From Paracoccus litorisediminis (lineage in GTDB: Bacteria > Pseudomonadota > Alphaproteobacteria > Rhodobacterales > Rhodobacteraceae): DNA of 64,000 nucleotides. Below, piece after piece: positions 35,054-42,388 of this stretch; within the stretch, counting starts at the first letter, position 1, and the number at the start of each line of letters is the position of its first letter. The stretch lies in assembly GCF_009711205.1 (NCBI RefSeq), contig NZ_WMIG01000001.1:248001-312000 (forward strand), in the 5' to 3' direction. Below the pieces are notes generated by a model, which did not search any database, had not been told where the DNA came from, and saw only the letters and a list, made by a program, of their open reading frames with translations. The position numbers and the translations under genes are program-made.

Positions 35054-35322
35054 TCTGCGGCCTCCATTCGGACTTGTGGTCGGCACCGTGCCTGAAGAAT
35101 CTCGCAGCCCATCCCGGCCACATGAGCCAGCGCCTGCGCCACCTCCAAGGTTTGCTCGACCATGTGTAGTCGACGCTCTTCCAGTTCGCCGCCGATGCCT
35201 TCGTTCAATAGTGCGATGCGGCAGGTTCCGATCATCGTTTCGACACAATAGACGAGATGTTCAGCCCACTCGTCCGGTTTGTTCGTTGTGATGATGTCGG
35301 TCAGCACAAGGGGCTCGCTCAT
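35050..35322 (-). CDS. Small hypothetical protein, middle gene of a coupled operon
   Basis: A 90-residue mostly helical protein (MSEPLVLTDIITTNKPDEW...) with several cysteines (near 27, 35, 73 and 80) and no family I recognise. It overlaps both neighbours by four bases, so all three genes are translationally coupled. Function unknown. Confidence 0.68.
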   Translation of the reverse strand: MSEPLVLTDIITTNKPDEWAEHLVYCVETMIGTCRIALLNEGIGGELEERRLHMVEQTLEVAQALAHVAGMGCEILQARCRPQVRMEAAE

Positions 35323-35678
35323 GCAGCACCCCCGATCTGCGCCCGTGCTTCGGCCCAAATTGCGTCCCGGTGTGGGTGAGCGCTTGAAAGTTCAAATTCA
35401 CCGAACGCCGTCCAAACCGCGACCTTGATGACCCAGTCGGTCGCGTTCTGACACGGCTCGCGCATCATCTGGTCTTCGTAGTCGCAACGCATGCTGACGA
35501 GGGCGTCAAACGCTTCCTCCTCCATGTCCAGTGCCCCATTTTCTTTCGACATCAGAACGGTCCACTGGCGATACATCCGCATTATCGGTGTTTCGCTCAT
35601 AGCCTGCGCAGCGAGGCTCGGCGCCGCGCTGGCAGCAAGTGCGGCTGGAGCCAGTTTCATTAGATCACGACGTTTCAT
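35319..35678 (-). CDS. Small exported protein with Tat-like signal
   Basis: A 119-residue protein. The N-terminus MKRRDLMKLAPAALAASAAP has a twin-arginine-like motif (RRDLMKL) and an Ala-rich hydrophobic core, so export is likely. The mature part is acidic and helical (ENGALDMEEEAFDALVSMRCDYED). GGAG lies seven bases before the ATG. First gene of a three-gene operon on the minus strand. Function unknown. Confidence 0.72.
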   Translation of the reverse strand: MKRRDLMKLAPAALAASAAPSLAAQAMSETPIMRMYRQWTVLMSKENGALDMEEEAFDALVSMRCDYEDQMMREPCQNATDWVIKVAVWTAFGEFELSSAHPHRDAIWAEARAQIGGAA

Positions 35679-35876
35679 AGTCAGCTCTCCATTATGAGGA
35701 TTGGTCTGGCGATGGCTCACGCGTCGGGATGGTCCAACGGCAGCGGGATTTGCCGAACGCGAAATCGTGCGCCTGAGCCGAGGCAATGTGATTGTACGAC
35801 CTGCTCGAATGATCCGACCCACACTGCCGGGTTAACGGCTGTGGGAGAACCTGATTGCCTTCAGCAGGGGCAGCAT

Positions 35877-36126
35877 TCACCTTGTGCGCCTTGACGCGGA
35901 GCAGCCCATGCGATCCGGCCGGCCATGCGCGGCCCGCAGGGCCTCGATCTGAAACTGGATAGCATTCTGAATCGACTTGAGGTCGCCCCGGCCCCGTCTC
36001 GATCTCCTCCAAGGCCAAACGCAGCCGCACGGCGATGAGCACACGCTGGGCTGTTGGCAGAATCGATCCAGCCGCACTAACAAGACATGCGGGCTCAGTC
36101 GCCACTTTGAGGACGCCGTGAATCAT
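35877..36126 (-). pseudogene. Frameshifted small gene remnant
   Basis: Reading from the ATG at 36126, a plausible helical protein (MIHGVLKVATEPACLVSAAG then QRVLIAVRLRLALEEIETG) turns into Pro/Arg-rich nonsense. Dropping one G in the GGGGCCGGGG run near 35990 continues a sensible helix (RGDLKSIQNAIQFQIEALRAAHG) to a stop at 35877. This suggests a single-base frameshift, either real decay or a homopolymer sequencing error. No function is assigned. The rest of the 35679-36200 gap holds nothing else I can support. Confidence 0.55.
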
Positions 36127-36202
36127 GCATATAACTCCGAATTTGAACCCGGCATTTGTGGGTCCGCGGTCGCCCGGGCGGGGAAACCGTTTACCTACCA
36201 AA

Positions 36203-36274
36203 CTACACATGATATGTAGGATCAAACACACCAGGTGTCAACACATGGAGTGTATCTTGATACACACGGAGTGT
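36203..36274 (+). promoter_or_regulatory. Array of four operator-like half-palindromes before the XRE gene
   Basis: Four 13-bp sites of the form ACAC-N5-(G/A)TGT lie at 36205-36217, 36226-36238, 36241-36253 and 36262-36274. Their centres are spaced 21, 15 and 21 bp, a symmetric pattern. The last ends two bases before the ATG of the XRE gene, so binding there would block its expression. They probably are the regulator's own operators. Confidence 0.7.
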
Positions 36275-36276
36275 AA

Positions 36277-36540
36277 ATGCCAGCCCTCGACAAGAAAATT
36301 TGCAAGGCGGCGCGTGCTTTGCTCGATTGGAAGGCTGGAGACCTCGCCGACGCAGCGCGCATTTCGCACGACACGCTTCGGTCATTCGAGAGCGGTCGCA
36401 CAAAGGCACTAAGCCGCGAGAATGAGGAGGCCGTACTCCACGCCCTCGAAGCGAATGGCGTCCAATTCCTCGAGACGGGGCAGACAGCTGCGGGACCCGG
36501 AGTAGTATTGCTTTCCTTGAACCGCGGGGCTCAAAACTAA
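36277..36540 (+). CDS. XRE-family helix-turn-helix regulator
   Basis: An 87-residue regulator with an XRE-type HTH ([27 protein letters not shown], residues about 14-42) and a C-terminal extension ending GPGVVLLSLN. This short form is common in prophages and islands of alphaproteobacteria. Four operator-like sites lie immediately upstream, with little room for a leader, so autoregulation is likely. It may also control the secreted protease gene 90 bp downstream or the minus-strand genes to its left. Confidence 0.82.
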   Translation: MPALDKKICKAARALLDWKAGDLADAARISHDTLRSFESGRTKALSRENEEAVLHALEANGVQFLETGQTAAGPGVVLLSLNRGAQN

Positions 36541-36630
36541 ACCAACCTTAATGGGCTGCTAAGGATGCTTTGACTCGGACCCTCGCCGCATTCATTCTGA
36601 AAATGCGGTTTTGCCATTTCCGAGCCTGAC

Positions 36631-38172
36631 ATGCGCATCACTTCGTCCATTTTCAGTGTCGTCATAGCGCTCGCGTCGCCCGTATATGCTTATACTGTGG
36701 ATGAGATGTGGGCTGAATTTGATGCGACCAAACTCAGCCTGGATGAAAAGCGATTTCTTCAGTTCGGACTTGCCCTGGAGGGCCAATATTCCGCCCTAGT
36801 GGATGGCGCATGGGGCAACGGCAGCCAAGCCGCACTTGAGGCATGGGCCAGAGGTGCCGGATTGCAGCCCCCTATTGAGAGCTGGGAGGTCGTCCTGCTT
36901 GCCGCAGACACAGCAGAGGCCTTGCGCGTTGACGGCTGGGAACAGCGCTACTTTGAGCCGATGGACATGTCGTTCGCGGTCCCAGCAGGGCGTATGAAGC
37001 AGGAACAGGCGAGTGAGTTCTTCCTGAACTACGCCCACGACGCGAGCACACTCCGCTACTCGCTAAATCTTGGCGATTTGCCAAACATGCAAGGTTTTCA
37101 TACCTACGCGCTTCGCTCGGCTTTGCCGGGAAGTTCCCCCTACACCCTCCGGCGCGAAAAAGTGTTAATTACCTCCGTAGACCAACCGGCAGGAACAATC
37201 CTCTATGTCCGTTCAGATCTGAGGCGGAATGGTTGGGCAACGGTGATGTTGTCCGCGGCTAAGCGGGACCAGCACCTTTTGAGCGCTGTTTCCGGCAGCA
37301 TTACCAAGGGATGGTCGAACGCCATTGATCTTCCTCCTAGTGGGGAGATTATGGAGGGCTTCACTTCCATGGCAACCATCCTAGTTGAGGCGGACGAGCA
37401 GCAGACAGCCGACGAATATGCAAGTCTTGAGGCAATGCGCCAAGGCATGACGGCACCTCCTACCGTCCCTCATTTGCCCTCGCCACCTGTCGATCAGCAG
37501 GCGGTTGCACCTGCGGCCCCCTCAGCGCCAAAGCCGGCTGAACTAACCCTTCAAGGCACTGGAACAGCCTTCTTCGTATCGGAGCAGGGCCACCTGATTA
37601 CGAATGCTCATGTTGTAGAGGGCTGCGAACTCCTGAAGATTGATGGCCGCGATATAATCCTGATTGCGGTCGACGAGAACTTTGACCTAGCGCTAATCAA
37701 GGACATCCCTCAACGAATCCCCGCGGTCGCAAAATTCGCCTCTCGACCGGCGGCATTGAATGCCGACATCACCATTGCTGGCTATCCGCTTACCGGGATT
37801 CTCTCAGGCCTCAACATCACCCGCGGCAGCGTCAGCAGCCTGAAAGGGCCGGCAGGTGATCCGATCCGCATGCAGATCTCCGCGCCGGTCCAACCAGGAA
37901 ACTCAGGGGGTCCAGCTGTAGATGCGACCGGCCATGTGGTAGGAGTAGTGGTCTCGAAGCTGGATGCCAAGCTGATCGCCGAGACCATTGGTGACATCCC
38001 GCAGAACGTCAACTTTGCGGTGCGGGGCGAGATGGCGAAACTGTTCCTGTTTCAAAATAACGTAGAGCCGATCCTTGGCGCCGATGACGAACCCCTTCTA
38101 GATGCTGTCACCCTCGGGAAGGACCTTGAGAGGACAACCCGACTTGTAGAGTGCTATGGACATTCCAACTGA
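36631..38172 (+). CDS. Secreted trypsin-like serine protease
   Basis: This 513-residue protein has a signal peptide (about residues 1-20), then a segment resembling a peptidoglycan-binding fold (QFGLALEGQYSALVDGAWGNGSQAALEAW). A middle domain of unknown type and a Pro-rich linker (about 275-305) follow, then an S1-type protease domain. The triad is visible: His in TNAHVV (near 330), Asp in NFDLAL (near 355) and Ser in GNSGGP (near 430). It should act in the periplasm or outside the cell. No PDZ domain follows, unlike DegP. It is cargo of the element; its target is unknown. Confidence 0.88.
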   Translation: MRITSSIFSVVIALASPVYAYTVDEMWAEFDATKLSLDEKRFLQFGLALEGQYSALVDGAWGNGSQAALEAWARGAGLQPPIESWEVVLLAADTAEALRVDGWEQRYFEPMDMSFAVPAGRMKQEQASEFFLNYAHDASTLRYSLNLGDLPNMQGFHTYALRSALPGSSPYTLRREKVLITSVDQPAGTILYVRSDLRRNGWATVMLSAAKRDQHLLSAVSGSITKGWSNAIDLPPSGEIMEGFTSMATILVEADEQQTADEYASLEAMRQGMTAPPTVPHLPSPPVDQQAVAPAAPSAPKPAELTLQGTGTAFFVSEQGHLITNAHVVEGCELLKIDGRDIILIAVDENFDLALIKDIPQRIPAVAKFASRPAALNADITIAGYPLTGILSGLNITRGSVSSLKGPAGDPIRMQISAPVQPGNSGGPAVDATGHVVGVVVSKLDAKLIAETIGDIPQNVNFAVRGEMAKLFLFQNNVEPILGADDEPLLDAVTLGKDLERTTRLVECYGHSN

Positions 38173-38228
38173 TCCGGCAGTCGGCGGGCGGTGCATACGG
38201 GGAACATGCAGTGGGTGAAGGTGAACAG

Positions 38229-38447
38229 ATGGGCGAAGATGAGAATGCTCTCCAGACAATGGGTGAGACTTTCCCAGGCTATCAGCATGAGGCAGGCGAC
38301 AGAGCGTTTGTCGTGGCGCAACACTTCAATGATTTTTTGCAGGAGCATCCTTTCATCCGGGAACGACCAGACTTGGCGGCTCTTGCTGATCGGGCGGGGG
38401 ATACGCTGGCGGAGTTGTATCAAGCTATCTGGAAAGCAAAAGACTGA
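38229..38447 (+). CDS. Small hypothetical protein
   Basis: A 72-residue acidic helical protein (MGEDENALQTMGETFPGYQH...) with no recognised domain, downstream of the protease gene. GAAGGTGA precedes the ATG; an in-frame start at 38151 would overlap the protease gene. Possibly co-transcribed with the protease. Confidence 0.55.
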   Translation: MGEDENALQTMGETFPGYQHEAGDRAFVVAQHFNDFLQEHPFIRERPDLAALADRAGDTLAELYQAIWKAKD

Positions 38448-38554
38448 ACCAGTTCCGCTTGTGCCGTGCTGCGCGCATTTTTAAGGCGTTGGACAATCAA
38501 GCCTCCGCCTTACAGCCCATGCGTTTTGACTTCCGATTGATCAACTTCAACTGG

Positions 38555-39028
38555 CTACCAGTATCTGGCGCAGTATCCCCCCACCATCATGGCGGAAGCC
38601 AATTCTTGACCATCGTTTCGGTAGCAGGAGCCGATAAAGCGGTCATAGCTGCGACCACCGTTCAGATAGCAGCGCACTGTCTTGCCGTTGACGAGCTTTT
38701 GCATAGCTACCTTAGCCCTTTGGCCTGCAGGTGTCCCTAACTCCGCACAATCCAATGAGCTAAATCGTACGGCAACGCCTTTCACTTCAATCGTGTCTCC
38801 GTCGCGAACGTGCGTTACTGGCCCCTCAACCTGTTGAACAGCGGTCATTTCGATCAGTCGAGGAACATACTCCGGGTATCGCTTGAGTGGGTTAAATAAG
38901 GCGTAAAGCATCGCGATAAAGCCTAGGCCCATTCCGACCTTTGCAAGCAACGAGCGCAACGACCGGCGTTGTTTCTTAGTCCTGACCGTACGTTTTTTCC
39001 TGCGCGGATCGAACTGTACAACCGGCAT
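38555..39028 (-). CDS. Membrane-anchored thermonuclease-family (SNase-like) protein
   Basis: A 157-residue protein with a very basic N-terminus (RRKKRTVRTKKQRRS), one transmembrane helix (about 32-50) and a staphylococcal nuclease-like domain: VRDGDTIEVKGVAVRFSSLDCAE, then GQRAKVAMQKLVNG. The usual second catalytic Arg of SNase (in YGR-type sequence) may correspond to the Arg in GRSYDRF. Probably a periplasmic nuclease of the type common on plasmids and phages. GGGAGG precedes the chosen ATG. Confidence 0.83.
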   Translation of the reverse strand: MPVVQFDPRRKKRTVRTKKQRRSLRSLLAKVGMGLGFIAMLYALFNPLKRYPEYVPRLIEMTAVQQVEGPVTHVRDGDTIEVKGVAVRFSSLDCAELGTPAGQRAKVAMQKLVNGKTVRCYLNGGRSYDRFIGSCYRNDGQELASAMMVGGYCARYW

Positions 39029-39051
39029 ACGTCCTCCCTGTTGTGTGAGGC

Positions 39052-39267
39052 TCAATCAGGAGATTGACGCACGCCGTTGTCTCGCAGCCCGCTTACGGCA
39101 GCCATCGAAGCAGTGGCGAGCATCTGCCCTGCCGAACTCGGGAACGGGCTTCCCACACCGGTTGTCCGCTGTGTCCGCCCAGATAGCATGAACGTCTCGA
39201 TCAGAAGTCCCCAGCCGCCGCCGGGCTTTTCCTCGATGGTCACGCTGTGTGGATCGGGTGCTGGCAT
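39052..39267 (-). CDS. Small hypothetical protein
   Basis: A 71-residue protein (MPAPDPHSVTIEEKPGGGWG...) with protein-like composition and no recognised domain. It ends 24 bp before the nuclease gene start and might be co-transcribed with it. No strong ribosome-binding site is seen, so the call is moderate. Confidence 0.5.
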   Translation of the reverse strand: MPAPDPHSVTIEEKPGGGWGLLIETFMLSGRTQRTTGVGSPFPSSAGQMLATASMAAVSGLRDNGVRQSPD

Positions 39268-39441
39268 TTTGCGACTTGATTAAATTGGGGGTCAGAGCCG
39301 GGTCAGTAACATGATACGACATAATGACGTAAATCTAACACCCGACTATCCGAATCGCCATAACACCGCCTAGCGTCCAGAATCGTTAACCTTTCTTAAC
39401 AAAAGTTCTTCGTAGGTTCGCGGTTGGACAAAAGGGGTAGA

Positions 39442-40035
39442 ATGTTACTGATTTCTCTTAGGCGCCTGAGCGCTGCCTTACGGACAGGAAGTTGCACCGC
39501 GCTTGTCGCTTGCGGTCCCACAGTAGATTCGTCGACCTATGGCGGCCCCGACAGCATGCGTAATCGATCATCCTATGCGCTTTGGAGCGAGTTGGGCGCG
39601 ACATCCGACACACGAACAATCATGCTTCTTGAAGCTGAGTTGGCGGCACGGGGTGAAACTCAGTCACCTTCGGGAAGTGAATACCTGGGCAGGAAAACCA
39701 GCGGAACTGTGGGTCGCAGGTCTTACGCCCGTTCTGAGGCTATCAGCGGCGACCGCAACTGTTCTGACTTCACGTCCGGCGCCGAAGCTCAGCGGTTTTT
39801 CCTCGCTACGGGAGGTCCCGTCAGCGACCTTCATGGGTTAGACCGGGATGGAGATGGCAATGCCTGCGAGTGGGGGAAAACCCTTCGAAGCAGCGTATCC
39901 AGCCATCGCCAGTATGTCGCGCGCCAGACTTCGGCTGCCCGCAGTTACCAATCATCAAGCCGATGCTATGTTGGCCCTAGAGGCGGGAGTTATACTATCA
40001 CCCCCAGCGGGAGCAAAAACTACGGTGGGTGCTAA
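39442..40035 (+). CDS. Excalibur-domain lipoprotein
   Basis: A 197-residue protein with a signal peptide and a lipobox-like ALVAC (Cys near 24). An Excalibur calcium-binding motif follows at about residues 105-145, with NCSDF and the loop DRDGDGNACEW. The C-terminus is GPRGGSYTITPSGSKNYGGC, a motif I associate with extracellular nuclease-type proteins. AAAAGGGG lies before the ATG at 39442; an upstream TTG (39424) is less likely. Surface-located calcium-binding protein of unknown role. Confidence 0.8.
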   Translation: MLLISLRRLSAALRTGSCTALVACGPTVDSSTYGGPDSMRNRSSYALWSELGATSDTRTIMLLEAELAARGETQSPSGSEYLGRKTSGTVGRRSYARSEAISGDRNCSDFTSGAEAQRFFLATGGPVSDLHGLDRDGDGNACEWGKTLRSSVSSHRQYVARQTSAARSYQSSSRCYVGPRGGSYTITPSGSKNYGGC

Positions 40036-40086
40036 GAATCAATATTGCGATGCGCTATGGGTCGCGAAATGGCAGGGAGAAAACTG

Positions 40087-40503
40087 ATGATAAAGCTGTT
40101 ATCTCCTTTGCTCGGCGTTTTTTTTGCTGCGCAGGCGGAAGGCCAAGAGTTTCTGATATTCGGAGGCGATGACCATGATGTGTTTCTTGGTTGCCTGAAC
40201 TGCAACGCGTTCGCCTCTGACGCGATTTGCAACGAATTTGGGGCTGGGAGTGAATTTAAGTCAGAATCGATCTTCAATGAATTCGGTAAGTTTGGCAGCG
40301 AGTTCTCCTCTTCCAGCCCTTGGAATGAGTTCACGTCGTCGGACAGTGTTCCTGTTGTTGTAGATCGAGAGGGAAATTTCTACGGTTATTTGACGATAAA
40401 CACTTTTCGGTCAAATGCTGTTTCGTTTTCAAAGAACCTTGCGAAGATTTATGACGTTTCCGACGGAGACTTGGGAGTTGTGCGAAACTTGTTGTGCCAG
40501 TAG
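40087..40503 (+). CDS. Small secreted repeat protein
   Basis: A 138-residue protein with a signal peptide (about residues 1-20, cut after AEG). The mature part contains a Ser/Phe/Asn-rich pattern with repeated NEFG, GSEF and SSSS elements plus cysteines near the start. I recall secreted proteins with comparable Tyr/Phe-Ser repeats but no function. GGGAGA precedes the ATG. Its AT-rich codon use is clearly unlike the core genome. A terminator follows at 40677. Confidence 0.68.
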   Translation: MIKLLSPLLGVFFAAQAEGQEFLIFGGDDHDVFLGCLNCNAFASDAICNEFGAGSEFKSESIFNEFGKFGSEFSSSSPWNEFTSSDSVPVVVDREGNFYGYLTINTFRSNAVSFSKNLAKIYDVSDGDLGVVRNLLCQ

Positions 40504-40676
40504 TCCCAGCGCCTCCGCTGCGCCTCCCTGATGCGTTCTATCCCCTCTGGCATTCACGCCCCTGTCGAATTGCCGCCGTGCAACTTTCAGCGCCGTATGT
40601 CCGGCTCCGATTTGTTGCGGCAGGGCGTAACCTTGGTTGGGGATTTGTCCCTCAAAATTCCTACGGAAAATATTGG

Positions 40677-40695
40677 CCCCGCTTCGGCGGGGTTT
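40677..40695 (+). terminator. Terminator after the secreted repeat protein gene
   Basis: CCCCGC-TTCG-GCGGGG is followed by TTT on the plus strand. It lies about 175 bp after the stop at 40503; the stretch between holds no other gene I can support. Confidence 0.7.
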
Positions 40696-40715
40696 CCTCA
40701 TGCCACGACTCGACG

Positions 40716-40742
40716 CAAAACGGCGGGGTTCGTGCCCCGCCG
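40716..40742 (-). terminator. Terminator after the 37-residue minus-strand gene
   Basis: CGGCGGGG (40721-40728) pairs with CCCCGCCG (40735-40742). On the minus strand it is followed by TTTTGCGT. It lies just beyond the stop of the small gene at 40765. Confidence 0.72.
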
Positions 40743-40764
40743 TCCCAGACGCAAAAGCGTTCTA

Positions 40765-40878
40765 TCAATCGGTTTTCTTCACGTCATCGCTGTCTTGCAA
40801 TACGCTTACGGCACCCTTGAGTTTCTGACGTTCCTCGATCAGTGCACGGCGCAGAATGCGTTTCATGTCGCTGGTCAT
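40765..40878 (-). CDS. Very small basic protein
   Basis: A 37-residue protein beginning MTSDMKRILRRALIEERQKL. An ideal ribosome-binding site AGGAGG stands eight bases before the ATG and a terminator lies just beyond the stop, so it is probably expressed. A helix with Lys/Arg/Glu is likely. Function unknown. Confidence 0.6.
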   Translation of the reverse strand: MTSDMKRILRRALIEERQKLKGAVSVLQDSDDVKKTD

Positions 40879-41080
40879 CTGACGTCCTCCTAGGTTGGCA
40901 GCACAAGCTGCGGGAGAAGTCACGATAGCACGGACAGCCTCAGATTTCACGACAAAAGTGGGCGTGTTTTTTCTCGACAGCAGTAGGCGGGCTTGCCGAG
41001 CCGTAACTAAAGCGCCTCTGCTTGCCCAGATCGGGGCACCGCCTTACACAGGCACTCCATTACAAACCAAAGGCATTTCA

Positions 41081-41362
41081 ATGAAACAGATCCTGCTCCC
41101 GCTCGTCGCTGCTCTGGCTGTCGGTTTCGGATTCATGGCTTTCGACAAGTCGCGCGGTGCTGAATGGGTTGTCTCACCGCAGGAGATTGCCGAGGCGAAA
41201 GCAGCAGGCAGCACGGGCGTGGAATCGCGGCCAGGCACTGTGACGGTTCTGCCTATCCGGAGCGAGACTGCCGACGCGCTGCCCGTCAAGTGGGCGATAG
41301 CAGGCATCGCTGCGGGGGCGCTGGTTTTCTCCTCGATGCGTCGCCGGAAGAGGGCAGCATAA
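41081..41362 (+). CDS. Small membrane protein
   Basis: A 93-residue protein with a hydrophobic N-terminus (MKQILLPLVAALAVGFGFMA, signal or anchor) and a second helix (KWAIAGIAAGALVFS) near residue 70 followed by a basic tail. The middle part is polar, probably periplasmic. It is convergent with the phage-type gene ending at 41385. Function unknown. Confidence 0.62.
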   Translation: MKQILLPLVAALAVGFGFMAFDKSRGAEWVVSPQEIAEAKAAGSTGVESRPGTVTVLPIRSETADALPVKWAIAGIAAGALVFSSMRRRKRAA

Positions 41363-41384
41363 GCCCTAAGATGATCCGGAACTG

Positions 41385-41648
41385 TCAGACTCCGAGGATC
41401 TGTGCGATTTCCCGGCTCTCGCGAACCAGTTCCATGACCTGCGCCCGGAGTGACAAGGCCTCTTTCGTCCGCAGCCCATGCCGGAAATTCGGGTGGTCGG
41501 AGCCCGGTTTAGCACCAGACCGCGCACCGTGCATCCGACAGACAGCCCAGCCCTTCACCGCGGGATTGCAGCAGCGGACGCCTGACCGCTTGGATTTCGC
41601 CGTGCAGCGGGGAGAACAGTGCATGAGGTAAACGGCATCTTTAGCCAT
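41385..41648 (-). CDS. HGG-type small phage protein
   Basis: An 87-residue protein with a Cys/His zinc-type cluster (CSPRC, CCNPAVKGWAVCRMHGARSG) and a basic C-terminal helix (RTKEALSLRAQVMELV). It matches a family of small phage proteins, often near packaging genes, whose role is not established. Its start overlaps the end of the upstream gene, so the two are coupled. It is the last gene of the long minus-strand phage module. Confidence 0.72.
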   Translation of the reverse strand: MAKDAVYLMHCSPRCTAKSKRSGVRCCNPAVKGWAVCRMHGARSGAKPGSDHPNFRHGLRTKEALSLRAQVMELVRESREIAQILGV

Positions 41649-42210
41649 GGGCCCCTCCCCCGTGATTGACGTTACCGACGACCGCCTGCGCTCCGCTTTC
41701 GACGGTAACGCGCTCGACCCTCACCACTTGCTGGCCCTTCGATCGATAGCGCTTCAACGCCTCGACCTGGGCGGCATATGTGCGCGCCAACTTGTTCAGC
41801 GCGCGCTCGGCTGCGTCCTGTTGCGGGATGACGCTGGCCCTGTTCAGCCGGTGGGCAAGGGTCATCGTCGCTTGATGGATGGTAGCCATTTGAGTTAGCA
41901 GCAGAACTTCAGCGGGGTCTTGTGGGTGCATGCCATCCACAAAGCCAAGCACAAAGTTAGCGGCGTCATCGTCCGCCAACTTCCCCGGCGATGATGTGGC
42001 GGAAATCTGATGTAAAAGGCCAGCCAGAACATTGTCGCTTCCGGCAGCCTCTTGAAGCTTCGAGAAATCGCCGGACACCTCGACCTGGAGAACCTCGCCT
42101 TCCTGCTGCATTCTCACCTTGGGCGTGGCTTTCTCATCCTGTCGTTGTGGAAATGGCGAAACGTCCTGATTCTGGGGAGCGCCATATGCTTCGGCGCGCG
42201 GGTTCTGCAT
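41641..42210 (-). CDS. Hypothetical phage protein
   Basis: A 189-residue protein with a polar, Gln-rich N-terminus and a helical C-terminal half (NKLARTYAAQVEALKRYRSKGQQVV). No signal peptide is present. AAGGAGAG lies before the ATG. Position between the ejection proteins and the HGG-type gene suggests a phage function, but I recognise no family. The frame stays open far upstream, but that part reads as unlikely sequence. Confidence 0.7.
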   Translation of the reverse strand: MQNPRAEAYGAPQNQDVSPFPQRQDEKATPKVRMQQEGEVLQVEVSGDFSKLQEAAGSDNVLAGLLHQISATSSPGKLADDDAANFVLGFVDGMHPQDPAEVLLLTQMATIHQATMTLAHRLNRASVIPQQDAAERALNKLARTYAAQVEALKRYRSKGQQVVRVERVTVESGAQAVVGNVNHGGGAHG

Positions 42211-42388
42211 GGTTCTCTCCTTGCTCGGATTGCCGCTCCGCTCCATATTCGACCGATGAGCATCGCCGCTGTTTACCTGACCGTCATGCTGGCAAATTTC
42301 GCCACCGGATGGTTCGTCTATGCCCTCTGGCGAATTCATAGGAACGCCAATGACTGGCCGGCGATCGGCATGGCAGTATTCATTGCAA

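Noticed and set aside
35692..36231. Full 179-codon minus-strand frame upstream of the Tat-like gene
   Set aside because: Its second half reads Pro/Ser/Arg-rich and unlike a protein, while a neighbouring frame continues sensibly, so a frameshifted remnant is the better reading.
40429..40701. Minus-strand 90-codon frame in the gap after the secreted repeat gene
   Set aside because: It crosses a plus-strand terminator and overlaps the end of the secreted protein gene, and its composition is Arg/Gly-rich without a start site.
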